Shown: positions 8,424-16,456 of the stretch, piece by piece
How positions within the stretch are numbered: the first letter of the stretch is position 1
Layout: each line of letters begins with the position of its first letter
Source: Verrucomicrobiota bacterium
GTDB lineage: Bacteria > Verrucomicrobiota > Verrucomicrobiia > Limisphaerales > JACRJZ01
Assembly (NCBI GenBank): GCA_016219875.1
Contig: JACRJZ010000163.1
Span: forward strand, 1-64,000
Direction of reading: 5' to 3'
Length of the DNA stretch: 64,000 bases
The notes under the pieces: model-generated
What the model saw: the letters and a program-made list of their open reading frames with translations, nothing else
The model's database searches: none
What the model was told of the DNA's origin: nothing
Position numbers and translations under genes: made by a program

Positions 8424-8630
8424 TTGTCGAACCAGAACTTGGCTGAGAAGTTCATCGGGCTCTCGCTGGAACGCATCCTGGCCAGCAAGACCGCCGCAAA
8501 CCGGGCCAAGGACCGCTTGGTCATCCCGGTCCTGCAAAGCACGCTCCGCACTTTGGAAGTGAAGGAAGGCCGGCGGGCCAAGGCAGGCTCGCTCAAACTT
8601 GCGCAGAAGAAGCGTGGAACAAAGCAGTGA
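8424..8630 (+). CDS. Small basic hypothetical protein or remnant
   Basis: An open frame of 68 codons from a TTG; a stop lies in frame just upstream at 8406. The protein is Lys/Arg-rich with an amphipathic N-terminal half (LAEKFIGLSLERILASK) and a basic tail (LKLAQKKRGTKQ). I do not recognise a family. It is the only plus-strand candidate in a minus-strand stack and lies between hicB and the third URO-D fragment. It may be the C-terminal remnant of a lost gene. Confidence 0.3.
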   Translation: MSNQNLAEKFIGLSLERILASKTAANRAKDRLVIPVLQSTLRTLEVKEGRRAKAGSLKLAQKKRGTKQ

Positions 8631-8724
8631 ATCTGGAGTCGCAGGACAGCGCGTCGATGTTTTCCCAGATGCTCTGGATCAGTTCCACGTCGCCGGTGGA
8701 ACTGAGTTTCAATATCTGGTTCAT
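8593..8724 (-). pseudogene. URO-D 3'-end duplicate (copy 3)
   Basis: A 43-codon ORF starts 8 nt after the higA stop. It encodes MNQILKLSSTGDVELIQSIW then ENIDAL, matching the URO-D segment VTGDVDLIKSVWENIDAL. At DNA level, 8647-8698 differs from 9435-9487 at only about three or four positions out of about 50. After ENIDAL the match ends abruptly and the frame runs on into unrelated codons. This is the clearest of the three copies and is read as a duplicated end of the URO-D gene displaced by higBA. Confidence 0.7.
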
Positions 8725-8732
8725 CCACTGAA

Positions 8733-9059
8733 TCAGGCAGGCACAGTTTCAGGCATCGGCAAGAACGGGCAGCGACTCACCGTACGGGCGATGCGTTCCT
8801 CGGCTTCGTCGGCGGCCATTCCCAGATCGTAATGGCTCTGCAAGTCCAGCCACCAGGCGGGCCGCGTACCGAAATAGCGCGACAGCCGCAACGCCGTGTC
8901 CGCCGTGATGGATCGCTGCCCCCGCACAATGTGGTTGATGCGAATAGGCGTTACGCCAATGGCCTTGGCCAGCGTGGTCTGGGTCAGACCCAGCGGCTCC
9001 ATGAAGTCATGGAGCAAAATCTCGCCGGGATGAACCGGCGGCAGTTTCTTCGTCTTCAT
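8733..9059 (-). CDS. higA: HigA-type antitoxin (XRE family)
   Basis: 108 residues from the ATG at 9059 (MKTKKLPPVHPGEILLHDFM). The HigA/VapI helix-turn-helix is clear: GLTQTTLAKAIGVTPIRINHIVRGQRSITADTALRLSRYFG, followed by PAWWLDLQSHYDL. It binds and neutralises HigB and represses its own operon. It starts 4 nt after the higB stop, the toxin-first order usual for higBA. A longer open frame upstream is only the shadow of higB. Directly downstream is the URO-D 3'-end duplicate. Confidence 0.92.
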   Translation of the reverse strand: MKTKKLPPVHPGEILLHDFMEPLGLTQTTLAKAIGVTPIRINHIVRGQRSITADTALRLSRYFGTRPAWWLDLQSHYDLGMAADEAEERIARTVSRCPFLPMPETVPA

Positions 9060-9063
9060 ACAA

Positions 9064-9345
9064 TCAATGGTAGTCCACGATTTCCACGTCATGCGCGTCT
9101 TCGCCCTGCCAGCGAAAGCAGACGCGATACTGGTCGTTGATCCTGATGCTGTGCTGTCCGACCCTGTCGCCCCGCAGCAGCTCAAGCCGGTTGCCGGGCG
9201 GCAGTTGCAGGTCGCGCAACTCCTGCGAGCGATCCAGTTGCGTGAGCTTGCGGAGCGCCACTCGTTCAATCTGTGGCGGCAAGCCATGATCACGGCGACG
9301 CTGCCACAGGCGCTCGGTTTTCCGGCAGGCAAAGCTGACAATCAC
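9064..9345 (-). CDS. higB: HigB/RelE-type mRNA interferase toxin
   Basis: 93 residues from a GTG at 9345. The RelE-fold HigB pattern is clear: SFACRKTERLWQRRR, IERVALRKLTQLDRSQELRDL, PPGNRLELLRGDRVGQHSIRINDQYRVCFRW, EIVDYH. These toxins cleave translated mRNA at the ribosome. The gene begins about 50 bp downstream of the URO-D stop codon and is co-directional with it, so it could be read from the URO-D transcript as well as from its own promoter. Confidence 0.92.
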   Translation of the reverse strand: MIVSFACRKTERLWQRRRDHGLPPQIERVALRKLTQLDRSQELRDLQLPPGNRLELLRGDRVGQHSIRINDQYRVCFRWQGEDAHDVEIVDYH

Positions 9346-9395
9346 CGGTTCAAAATATCGGATTGCGATATGGTGTCAATGCCAGCCCGGGTTCC

Positions 9396-10841
9396 TCAAA
9401 AACTCTCCAGCAACTGGTAGATGTAAACGTTGCCCAGCGCGTCGATGTTTTCCCAGACGCTCTTGATCAGGTCCACGTCGCCGGTGACGGAGGGGAACTC
9501 TTTCACCTTTGCCTCCCACGGGAAGCAGACGCCGGGACGCGGGCCGGCCTGTTTTGGCCAGCCGGTCAGGCCCTTCATTTGCGCACGGCTGGCGACGGAG
9601 GTCGGCAGGTCGCACGGCGGCGTGGCCACGGGCGTCTTGTAGCTTCCGGCGGAATAGACGCCCTCCTGCCGCGTGACTTCCGTGAGCGCCTTCATGTTCT
9701 CGACGCTGGTGTCGTCTTGCATGATGGCGCCGGCATCCATGATGTACCCGCCGTCCTGGGCGACTTCCTTGATGACGCGCAGGCAGAAGGCGCGCACTTC
9801 GTCGGGCTTGCCGTAGCTGAGCATGATGTTCGGGATGCCACCGCTGATGGCGAATTTGTCGTGGAGCTTCTCGTGGACGTGGAAAATGTCGTCCTGGTCG
9901 CAGTGGAAAACGATGCTGCGGTCGGGCAATTCGCGGAAGGTGTCGAGGTGATGCTTCCATTTGCCTTCGGCGTAGAAAAGGGTCTGGTGGCCGTTCTTCC
10001 AGAATTCCTCGATGCACGGCTTGAGCGTGGGCCAGAAGTGCGAGGCGAATTGTTTCGGGTTGATGAACGGCACGCAGCCCCGGTGCATCCAGAAGCCGAT
10101 CGGGACGAGTTTGTTCGGATCGGACGTGGTGAGGCCGACGTGCGTGAGGTGCGGGGCGAGGGCTTCGCAAGCCTTGAGCACCTTGTCCGGCTGAGTGTGC
10201 ATGTCCATTGTCAAACCGACAAAGCCGCGGAGTTTGTCGGCGATGATGTCGAAGGGCGCCTTGAAGATGCCGGCGATGGCGGAGACGCAGCCGCATTCGG
10301 TCTTGAGCCGCTGGATTTGCGGGCCGAAGGCGTAGAAGTAATCGAGCATGGCCATCGCGCTTTTCACGAGGCCGAGGTTGTTCCGATACGTGGACGGCTC
10401 GCCGATCTTGACGGTCTCGGCGGCCACGCGCGGAAGCCAGACGTTCCAGAGGAAGCCGGTGGGGTCTTTGATCAACTCGTCATACTCGTCCTCCTTCATG
10501 AACGCCTGGTCTTCCGCCGGCTCGATGTAGTTGAAGCCCGTCGTGTGCGGGATGTGAATGCCCGGCACGCCGTAATAGCGCAGCCCCGCCGCCATGGCGA
10601 TGCCCATGTAGGCATAGACCATGTTCGGCACCACGGCGTCCCACTGGAAATCTTTCGCGGTCTTGATCGCGGCCTCGAACGCGCGTTGGTAGCTCACTGA
10701 CACGTCCTGGCAGGTCATGCCGGCATACTTGGCGGTGAACTCGGCGACGAACGGCCGGATGGGAATCATGTCCGGCTTCTCGTTGCGCATGGCGGTGACG
10801 TAGCGGGCGAGGCGTTCCTGGTAGAGTTGATCGTTGTTCAT
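9396..10841 (-). CDS. Uroporphyrinogen decarboxylase family protein
   Basis: 481 residues from the ATG at 10841 (MNNDQLYQERLARYVTAMRN). The URO-D TIM-barrel is recognised from ERLARYVTAMRNEKPDMIPIRPF, the central GMTCQDVSVSYQ, and C-terminal strands (SISGGIPNIML-type and GGYIMDAGAIMQDD). It is longer than HemE (about 350) and lacks its arginine-rich N-terminal motif, so it belongs to the methyltransferase-like URO-D paralogues (cobamide or methyl-group chemistry) rather than haem synthesis. The C-terminus SVWENIDALGNVYIYQLLES is the part that recurs at 8.6, 7.9 and 6.2 kb. The true substrate cannot be read. Confidence 0.82.
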   Translation of the reverse strand: MNNDQLYQERLARYVTAMRNEKPDMIPIRPFVAEFTAKYAGMTCQDVSVSYQRAFEAAIKTAKDFQWDAVVPNMVYAYMGIAMAAGLRYYGVPGIHIPHTTGFNYIEPAEDQAFMKEDEYDELIKDPTGFLWNVWLPRVAAETVKIGEPSTYRNNLGLVKSAMAMLDYFYAFGPQIQRLKTECGCVSAIAGIFKAPFDIIADKLRGFVGLTMDMHTQPDKVLKACEALAPHLTHVGLTTSDPNKLVPIGFWMHRGCVPFINPKQFASHFWPTLKPCIEEFWKNGHQTLFYAEGKWKHHLDTFRELPDRSIVFHCDQDDIFHVHEKLHDKFAISGGIPNIMLSYGKPDEVRAFCLRVIKEVAQDGGYIMDAGAIMQDDTSVENMKALTEVTRQEGVYSAGSYKTPVATPPCDLPTSVASRAQMKGLTGWPKQAGPRPGVCFPWEAKVKEFPSVTGDVDLIKSVWENIDALGNVYIYQLLESF

Positions 10842-10971
10842 GGCTTTGTGATGGGCGGAGAGTAGGAACACGCGGCGGCGGCGGCTAGGAGAAAGTCGTG
10901 GTTCGTTGAAACGTTAAAGAGTTGAAGCGATGAAGCGCAGCCCAGCACAAGGCCTTTCGCACGCACGGCCC

Positions 10972-13866
10972 TCATCGCTTGGCGCGACGCTTGGCTTCGA
11001 GCAGGCGGTCGAACTTGCTCTCCGCAGACTGGGGTTTTGGCGGGGCACCCGCTTCTTTCGCTGGCGTGGCGGGGGTTGGCTCCGCCGCCCGCGCGGGCTG
11101 GGCAGGCTCCGCCGAGAGGGGCGCGCCTTCCTGCTGCGGCTGGAACAAATCCGGGCGCGCTTCCGCGGGCGGCCTCGCCTGCTGGGAGCGCACGGCTTCT
11201 TTGCGGGCCAGCAACGCGGCCAGCGATTCGTCCGCCTCGACTGGACGCGGTCGCCCTTCCCAGAAGAACAGGCGACGGCGCACGGCCCGCGCGGCTTTCA
11301 GCATTTCTTCGCGGTCGAGTTGGATGCGGCGGATGCCCACGTCGAGCGGGAAGAGCAGGATGGCGCACTTGAGCAGCCACTCGAAGAGTTCAACCGGCTG
11401 GAACGTCTTGCGCCGATCATGGAGAAACGGATTCACGTCTTCCCCCGCGAACGGCGAACCCGGCACGGTGAGCACTTTGCCACCGCCAATTTCGGCGATG
11501 CGTCGGAGCATGTTCAGGTTCGGCTCGGCGGTGCTGAACTCCGGCGAGTAATCCACGCTCGCGCCCAGCCGCTGCATTCCCTGAAGTGAGCCGCCGGTGA
11601 AATCCATCAGGCCCACGGTGTAGGCGCCGACTTCCTTGCTCGCGAAGCGCGCCTCGTAACGGCCCGGGCCGGTCTGCTCCAGGCGCACGCTCTGGCGTTC
11701 GCCTTTCGGGCTGACGACGATGGCCTGCAGGTTCAGGAAGTTCCGGTAGTTGCCGTCCTTGTCGATGGCCTCGACGGTGAGGCTCCCGGCGCCTTTGTCG
11801 ATGGTCACATCCGAGGTGAAGTCGGCGTTTTGCACGCGCCGCAAGGCCCATTGCGCGACCTGCGACCAAAACTGCCGATAGCGCGGCCAGCCCACCCAGT
11901 CGCGGCCCCAGCGCGCTTTGGCGTCGGAGGTGAACGCCACCGCGCGGCCCAAGCCGAATTGCCAGTGCGCCAGGAGCGGGTCGCCTTTCTCGGTCAGCAA
12001 CGGCAACTCGGCGCGGGTCTTGGGCGTGGTGCAAACGTAGCCTTGCAGTTGCGGAAACTGGCCGACGCCGAACCCGCGGGTCAGTTCGGTGGAGAATTGC
12101 ATCCGTGGCGAAAACGGCTCTTCGGAGATTGCGGACTTGAGCACGACCATCGTCTCCTTGATGAAAATCTGCGGCAGGTCCGCCGGCGAGACGACATTGT
12201 GAAACTCGCCGCCGCCCTGGTCGGCGATCCACTGCATCGTCTGTGGGCCGGCGTGGCCGGAGATCAGCACGGTGCTGACCGTGATCTTGTCCGCGACGAT
12301 GGCGTCCATCAGCTTCTGGGTCGGAGCGCCGGGGTCGCCGTCACTGAACACAATGATGTGCTTCAAGCTCGCGCGCGACTTCGCCAGGGCTTCGTGGCTG
12401 CTGGCCATGATGCTTTCAAAGTTGGGGAGATCGCCCTGGTTCATGCCGGCAATTTCGCGGCGCATCTTCGCCTTGTCGCCCACTTTCCCGAGCGGAAAGA
12501 GCCAGTGAACGTTGCCGTCCCAGAGCGTCACCCCAAATTCGTCTTGCGGACCGAGGGCTTCGAGCACGCCGATGGCGCAATCGCGCGCGATGGCGTTGCC
12601 GTTGCCGAACTCCATGCCGTGCATTACCAACACGACCGCGCCGTACGGCACGACTTTCTTGCTGTCGAGTTCCATGTTCACGGGCAGCGTGGTTTCCAGC
12701 GGCGTGCCGCGATAGCCGCCGGCGGCGTAGGTCTGATCGCCGCCCACGCAAACCAGACCGACGCCGAAGTCGCGCACCGCGCTCTCCAGATATTTCATCA
12801 GGCGGTCGCCGAGGTCACCCGCAGCGAGGTTGCTGATGAAGATGGCGTCGTAAGAAGAAAGCTGCTCCAGCGTTTCGGGAAAGCCGCCGCGGCCCACGAA
12901 CTTCACTTTCAAGCCCGCCGCCGAGAGCGCCGCGGCGAGCGTCTTGTCCTGGTCCGGCGCGCTGGACACCAACAGCACTTGCGGATCACCGCGCACGTTG
13001 ACGAACGCCGTGGCGCGGTTGTTCTGCGGCAGCGTGTCGCCCGGGGCTTCGACCTGGACGGTGTAGCTGTAGAGGTCCGGTTCCGTGAGCGTCTGCGGAA
13101 AGGTGAACAAATTCTTTCCCGCCTCCAGATCGACATCTTTCTCACCGAGGTAAGTGCCGCTTTGGTAAAGCCGCAACTTGGCGGGCTGCGGACGATCGGA
13201 GTGGAGAAAAATCTTCGCCTCGAAGGTCTGGCCCTGCTTCACGCGCGCGGGCAGTGCCAGCTTCTGCACTTGGACGTCGTTGCTGCGCTGCACGCCGAGT
13301 GGCAGCACGTCGATGGTCACGCCGAGCAGTTTGGCGGCTTGTGCGGCTTCGACGGCGTCGCCGAGGTTTTCATTGCCGTCGGAGAGCAGCACGAGGCGCT
13401 TCTGCCCGACTTCAGGGAACGCCGCGGAGCCAAGCCGGAGGGCGGCGGCCGCGTCTGTGCGGTCGATCCCGACCACGGCTTGGACTTTCTTGAGATCGAC
13501 AATGCTGTTCGCATTGAACTCGATGGCCGCCTCGCTGCCGAAGACGAGCACACCGCCGGCATCGACTTTCTTCTTCTCCGCCGCGACGCGGTTGACGTAC
13601 TGGCGGGCGATCTCTTGTTGCACGCCGGGCACGCTGTCGGAGCGGTCGAGGAGGAAGAAAACGTTCAGGCCTTCCTGCGGGCGCATCCAACGCAAGCCTG
13701 CGATGGCGAGCACCAGCGCGACCAGCACCAGCAGGCGCAACGCCAGCGAAGTGAGCCGCCGCCAAGCGCTGATCTGCACGTCGCTCTTCCAAGCCAACCG
13801 CAGCACCCAGGCCAGCCCCACGGGCAGCAGCAGCAGAAACTGCGGATGCGAGAAATGGAAGTTCAT
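10972..13866 (-). CDS. Membrane-anchored protein with two von Willebrand A-like regions
   Basis: 964 residues from the ATG at 13866, which overlaps the stop of the upstream permease-NHL gene (ATGA), implying translational coupling. Two N-terminal membrane segments (FLLLLPVGLAWVLRLAW; LALRLLVLVALVLAIAGL) resemble BatA-type proteins. The first VWA domain has a MIDAS motif (LLDRSDS). A glutamine-amidotransferase-like region follows (LLVSSAPDQDKTLAAAL...VCVGGDQTYAAGG). The second VWA-like part contains IIVFSDGDPGAPTQKLMDA. Near 890 is another hydrophobic stretch (LLKCAILLFPLDVGI), then a Pro/Ala-rich tail ending in KFDRLLEAKRRAKR. Such proteins are often partnered by MoxR ATPases; the moxR here is 46 kb away. 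Function is inferred as cell-envelope assembly or chaperoning. Confidence 0.8.
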   Translation of the reverse strand: MNFHFSHPQFLLLLPVGLAWVLRLAWKSDVQISAWRRLTSLALRLLVLVALVLAIAGLRWMRPQEGLNVFFLLDRSDSVPGVQQEIARQYVNRVAAEKKKVDAGGVLVFGSEAAIEFNANSIVDLKKVQAVVGIDRTDAAAALRLGSAAFPEVGQKRLVLLSDGNENLGDAVEAAQAAKLLGVTIDVLPLGVQRSNDVQVQKLALPARVKQGQTFEAKIFLHSDRPQPAKLRLYQSGTYLGEKDVDLEAGKNLFTFPQTLTEPDLYSYTVQVEAPGDTLPQNNRATAFVNVRGDPQVLLVSSAPDQDKTLAAALSAAGLKVKFVGRGGFPETLEQLSSYDAIFISNLAAGDLGDRLMKYLESAVRDFGVGLVCVGGDQTYAAGGYRGTPLETTLPVNMELDSKKVVPYGAVVLVMHGMEFGNGNAIARDCAIGVLEALGPQDEFGVTLWDGNVHWLFPLGKVGDKAKMRREIAGMNQGDLPNFESIMASSHEALAKSRASLKHIIVFSDGDPGAPTQKLMDAIVADKITVSTVLISGHAGPQTMQWIADQGGGEFHNVVSPADLPQIFIKETMVVLKSAISEEPFSPRMQFSTELTRGFGVGQFPQLQGYVCTTPKTRAELPLLTEKGDPLLAHWQFGLGRAVAFTSDAKARWGRDWVGWPRYRQFWSQVAQWALRRVQNADFTSDVTIDKGAGSLTVEAIDKDGNYRNFLNLQAIVVSPKGERQSVRLEQTGPGRYEARFASKEVGAYTVGLMDFTGGSLQGMQRLGASVDYSPEFSTAEPNLNMLRRIAEIGGGKVLTVPGSPFAGEDVNPFLHDRRKTFQPVELFEWLLKCAILLFPLDVGIRRIQLDREEMLKAARAVRRRLFFWEGRPRPVEADESLAALLARKEAVRSQQARPPAEARPDLFQPQQEGAPLSAEPAQPARAAEPTPATPAKEAGAPPKPQSAESKFDRLLEAKRRAKR

Positions 13867-16325
13867 CGCTTCACCAACTTCTGCACCCGATGGTTCCCCG
13901 CGTCGGCCACGTAGAGGTTTCCCTTCGAGTCGAGCGCGAGGCTCCACGGATTGCTGAACTCGCCGGGCTTGGCGCCCGCTTTGCCGATCATCTCGATCAG
14001 CTTATCGTGAGCGTCGAACACCTGGATGCGGCTGTTCCCGTAATCGCAAACGAACTGCCGGCCCGCGGCATCGACCCGCACATCGTAGGGATAGCTGAAC
14101 TCACCCGCGGCACTGCCGGCATGGCCGTGAGCGCGAAGGAACTTCCCGTCCGGCGAGAACACCTGGATGCGGTGATTGCACGAGTCGGCCACGTAAATCC
14201 GATCCGCGCCATCGACGCCGACGCCTTCCGGTCGATTGAACTCACCGGGGCCGCTGCCCGCGCACCCGAACTCGCACCGTTTCGCCTTCCCGTAAGCAGC
14301 GAAGACCTGCACGCGCTCGGCCAGCGTGTATTCGCTCACGATCACGTCGCCGCGCGAGTTCACCGCCACGGCGCGCGGCAACGAGAACGGCCCGCGATTG
14401 GTGAGGTGCCCGCCCCATTGGGCGACGAGCCGGCCGTCGGGAGTGAAATGGTTCACGCGCTGGTAATGCGGCTCGATCACGACCACGTTGCCGTCGTGGT
14501 CGCAGTCCATGCCTTTGGGCTTGCCGAGGTCCGTCTGCGGCGTTTGCCAGGCCAGCAGCCAGCGGCCATCCGGGGAAAACTTCTGCACGCGTCCGGTCAT
14601 GTCAGCCACGTAGAGGTTGTCGTCCTGGTCCACGGCCACGGAGCGCGGCTTGTTGAACTCGCCCGCGCCCGCGCCGCGCCGGCCGAGGATCTCCACGCGG
14701 CGGAAAACCTGGCTCGGCAGAGGGGCGGCGTTGTCCCCGCGTTCTTCCGAACAGCCCGTCAAGAGAATGAGGCCGAGCGCGCCCAGCAGGGCCGACGGAT
14801 TTGAGATTTGAGATTTGAGATTTGAGATCCCTCGCGCCAGCCGCCCGACGGCCAGCGGCGCGACGGCGAGAATGAGGAGCCAGACACAAAGCGCGTTCAC
14901 CTGTCCACTGTGGCCGTAGTGAAGCAGGTTGAAGACGCGCAAGGCAAGCGTTTCCCCGCCCGGTGGCAGGATGAGCACCAGCGTCTCCACGTCCCAGAGA
15001 CAGAGGAGATAAACCACGTACCACACGGCGGCGACTTGCGGCGCAATCTGCGGCCACACCACGCATCGAAAAAGCGTCCAGCCCCGCGCTCCGTCGAGCC
15101 GCGCTGCGTCGATCAAGTCGCGGTCCACGCCGAGCCGTGCCGCTGCCGTGCCAAACCACGCCGGCGCGAAGTATCGGATCGCCAGCGCCAGCAGCACCAC
15201 GCCGGTGCTGCGATAGAACCAGTCGAGGCCAGGCCGGTTCAGAAGCCAGATCAGCGCAATGCCGAGCAGGACGCCGGGAACCAAGAACGGGAGCCAGAGC
15301 AGGCTCGATCCGAGCAGTGCCGGCCCTCCAACCTGCCGTAAGCCTCGGACACAACTGTAGCTGCCGACGTGAGGAGGCTCTGATGTCTTTGGAGTTTGAG
15401 CCTCGTTACCTCGGCTGCTACGAGATATTGAAATCGCCGGCCCAATCCGCGCTGCGACCAACGCGCCCGCGACCGTGGCCGTGGCGGTGAGACCCGCGAA
15501 GAGGACTGAGTTCGTGGCGGCGTTCATTCCTGCCGACAGCGCGGGCAGAAGTTCCAGCCAAGTCCGCCGGCTCCAAGCCAGTTCGGCCAGCGGCAGCGCC
15601 ACGGACAGCGTCATCAGGAGCAACACCACGATCTGACTCACGACAAACCACCCTTGCCCCACTTGCCGCCGGAACAGTGCCGCCGACACGCCGCCTTCGC
15701 TCCGCGGCCAAGCCAGCTTCCGCGTCCGGCCCAGCACCACCAGCAGCGCCATCGGCGCGACGATCAGCGGCCAGCCTTCCCTCAGGGCAGCGAGGGAATC
15801 CAGGTTGGTGTTGAAGCCGACCCACACGATGGCGGGCGCGACTTTCACCTGAAGAATTGCCGGCACGGCGAAATTGTTCAGTGCGAGGACGAACGTCAGC
15901 ACGCCCGCTACCACAACGGCGTTCCGCGCCATCGGCCAGAGCAGCCAGCGGCAGAGTGTGGGACCCCGCAGCAGCGGCTCGCTTTCGAGTTGGCTGGGTT
16001 CGAGTTGCTGCCAGGCACCCAGCGCGGCGAAGAGCGTGATCGGCCACAGCAGCAGCGACAACACCAGCACCGCGCCGGCCAGGGAGTAGATGTTCAGCGG
16101 CAGCGCGTGCCGCAGCACGCCGGTTTCTCCGAGCAAATCCAGCCAGCAGTTCGTGGCCAGAAATGGTGGCATGGCCAGCGCCACGACTGCCAAAGCAAGC
16201 AGCCACCGCCGAAGCCGTGTCCCCACGCCGGCCAGACAGACCGCGCTGGTGAATCCCAGCAGACTGGCAGCCAGCGTGGTCAGCCCGGCCACAAGCAGGC
16301 TGTTGGTGAGGAGAGGCCAGTTCAT
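13863..16325 (-). CDS. Fused ABC transporter permease and NHL-repeat lipoprotein-like protein
   Basis: 820 residues. Residues 1-495 are a polytopic permease of the FbpB/ThiP class, with two halves of about six segments each and a typical cytoplasmic loop (IDAARLDGARGWTLFRCVVWPQI) in the second half. Residues 499-509 are the repeat-coded ISNLKSQISN. Then LLGALGLILLTGC looks like a lipoprotein signal peptide with lipobox, and residues 540-820 are five to six NHL beta-propeller blades (GEFNKPRSVAVDQDDNLYVAD). This reads as two genes joined by a repeat: the NHL part lacks its own ATG, and only a TTG close to the lipobox is available. A second repeat interrupts the permease at about 302-323. No ATPase gene is nearby. 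Confidence 0.8.
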   Translation of the reverse strand: MNWPLLTNSLLVAGLTTLAASLLGFTSAVCLAGVGTRLRRWLLALAVVALAMPPFLATNCWLDLLGETGVLRHALPLNIYSLAGAVLVLSLLLWPITLFAALGAWQQLEPSQLESEPLLRGPTLCRWLLWPMARNAVVVAGVLTFVLALNNFAVPAILQVKVAPAIVWVGFNTNLDSLAALREGWPLIVAPMALLVVLGRTRKLAWPRSEGGVSAALFRRQVGQGWFVVSQIVVLLLMTLSVALPLAELAWSRRTWLELLPALSAGMNAATNSVLFAGLTATATVAGALVAARIGPAISISRSSRGNEAQTPKTSEPPHVGSYSCVRGLRQVGGPALLGSSLLWLPFLVPGVLLGIALIWLLNRPGLDWFYRSTGVVLLALAIRYFAPAWFGTAAARLGVDRDLIDAARLDGARGWTLFRCVVWPQIAPQVAAVWYVVYLLCLWDVETLVLILPPGGETLALRVFNLLHYGHSGQVNALCVWLLILAVAPLAVGRLARGISNLKSQISNPSALLGALGLILLTGCSEERGDNAAPLPSQVFRRVEILGRRGAGAGEFNKPRSVAVDQDDNLYVADMTGRVQKFSPDGRWLLAWQTPQTDLGKPKGMDCDHDGNVVVIEPHYQRVNHFTPDGRLVAQWGGHLTNRGPFSLPRAVAVNSRGDVIVSEYTLAERVQVFAAYGKAKRCEFGCAGSGPGEFNRPEGVGVDGADRIYVADSCNHRIQVFSPDGKFLRAHGHAGSAAGEFSYPYDVRVDAAGRQFVCDYGNSRIQVFDAHDKLIEMIGKAGAKPGEFSNPWSLALDSKGNLYVADAGNHRVQKLVKR
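14798..14829. repeat. TTTGAGA repeat at the permease-NHL junction
   Basis: Four ATTTGAG units give the minus-strand peptide ISNLKSQISN exactly between the end of the permease and a lipoprotein-like signal sequence. It has no stop in this frame and apparently replaced the stop and start between two genes. Confidence 0.85.
15357..15421. repeat. GTAGCAGCCGACGTGAGG palindrome, in the permease gene
   Basis: A degenerate copy of the commonest inverted repeat here: arms at 15357-15380 and 15398-15421, separated by 17 nt. It lies within the permease gene and adds about 22 residues (RGNEAQTPKTSEPPHVGSY) to a cytoplasmic or loop segment. Confidence 0.85.
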
Positions 16326-16348
16326 GCGCAGGAGCCTCGTTCAACAGA

Positions 16349-16429
16349 GTAGCAGCCGACGTGAGGAGGCTCCGTTCAGAAGTCGGAGGTCGGAGGTCAG
16401 AGTCAGAGCCTCCTCACGTCGGCTGCTAC
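16349..16429. repeat. GTAGCAGCCGACGTGAGG palindrome between permease and binding-protein genes
   Basis: Two perfect 24-nt inverted arms (16349-16372 and 16406-16429) enclose a 33-nt spacer containing GTCGGAGGTCGGAGGTCAGAG. It fills most of the 131-bp gap. As RNA it would form a long hairpin between two genes of the transporter operon. Confidence 0.9.
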
Positions 16430-16456
16430 GGAGTTTTGAAAGCGCCTCGCGGGGTT

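Noticed and set aside
8405..8728. 107-codon minus-strand frame between hicB and higA
   Set aside because: It covers the URO-D 3'-end copy in a different frame and has no conserved motif.
9396..10841. hemE (haem biosynthesis)
   Set aside because: The protein is over 100 residues longer and lacks the HemE N-terminal arginine motif; it fits URO-D-like methyltransferase paralogues.
11830..13914. 694-codon open frame opposite the VWA gene
   Set aside because: Antisense shadow of a gene with clear VWA and membrane motifs.
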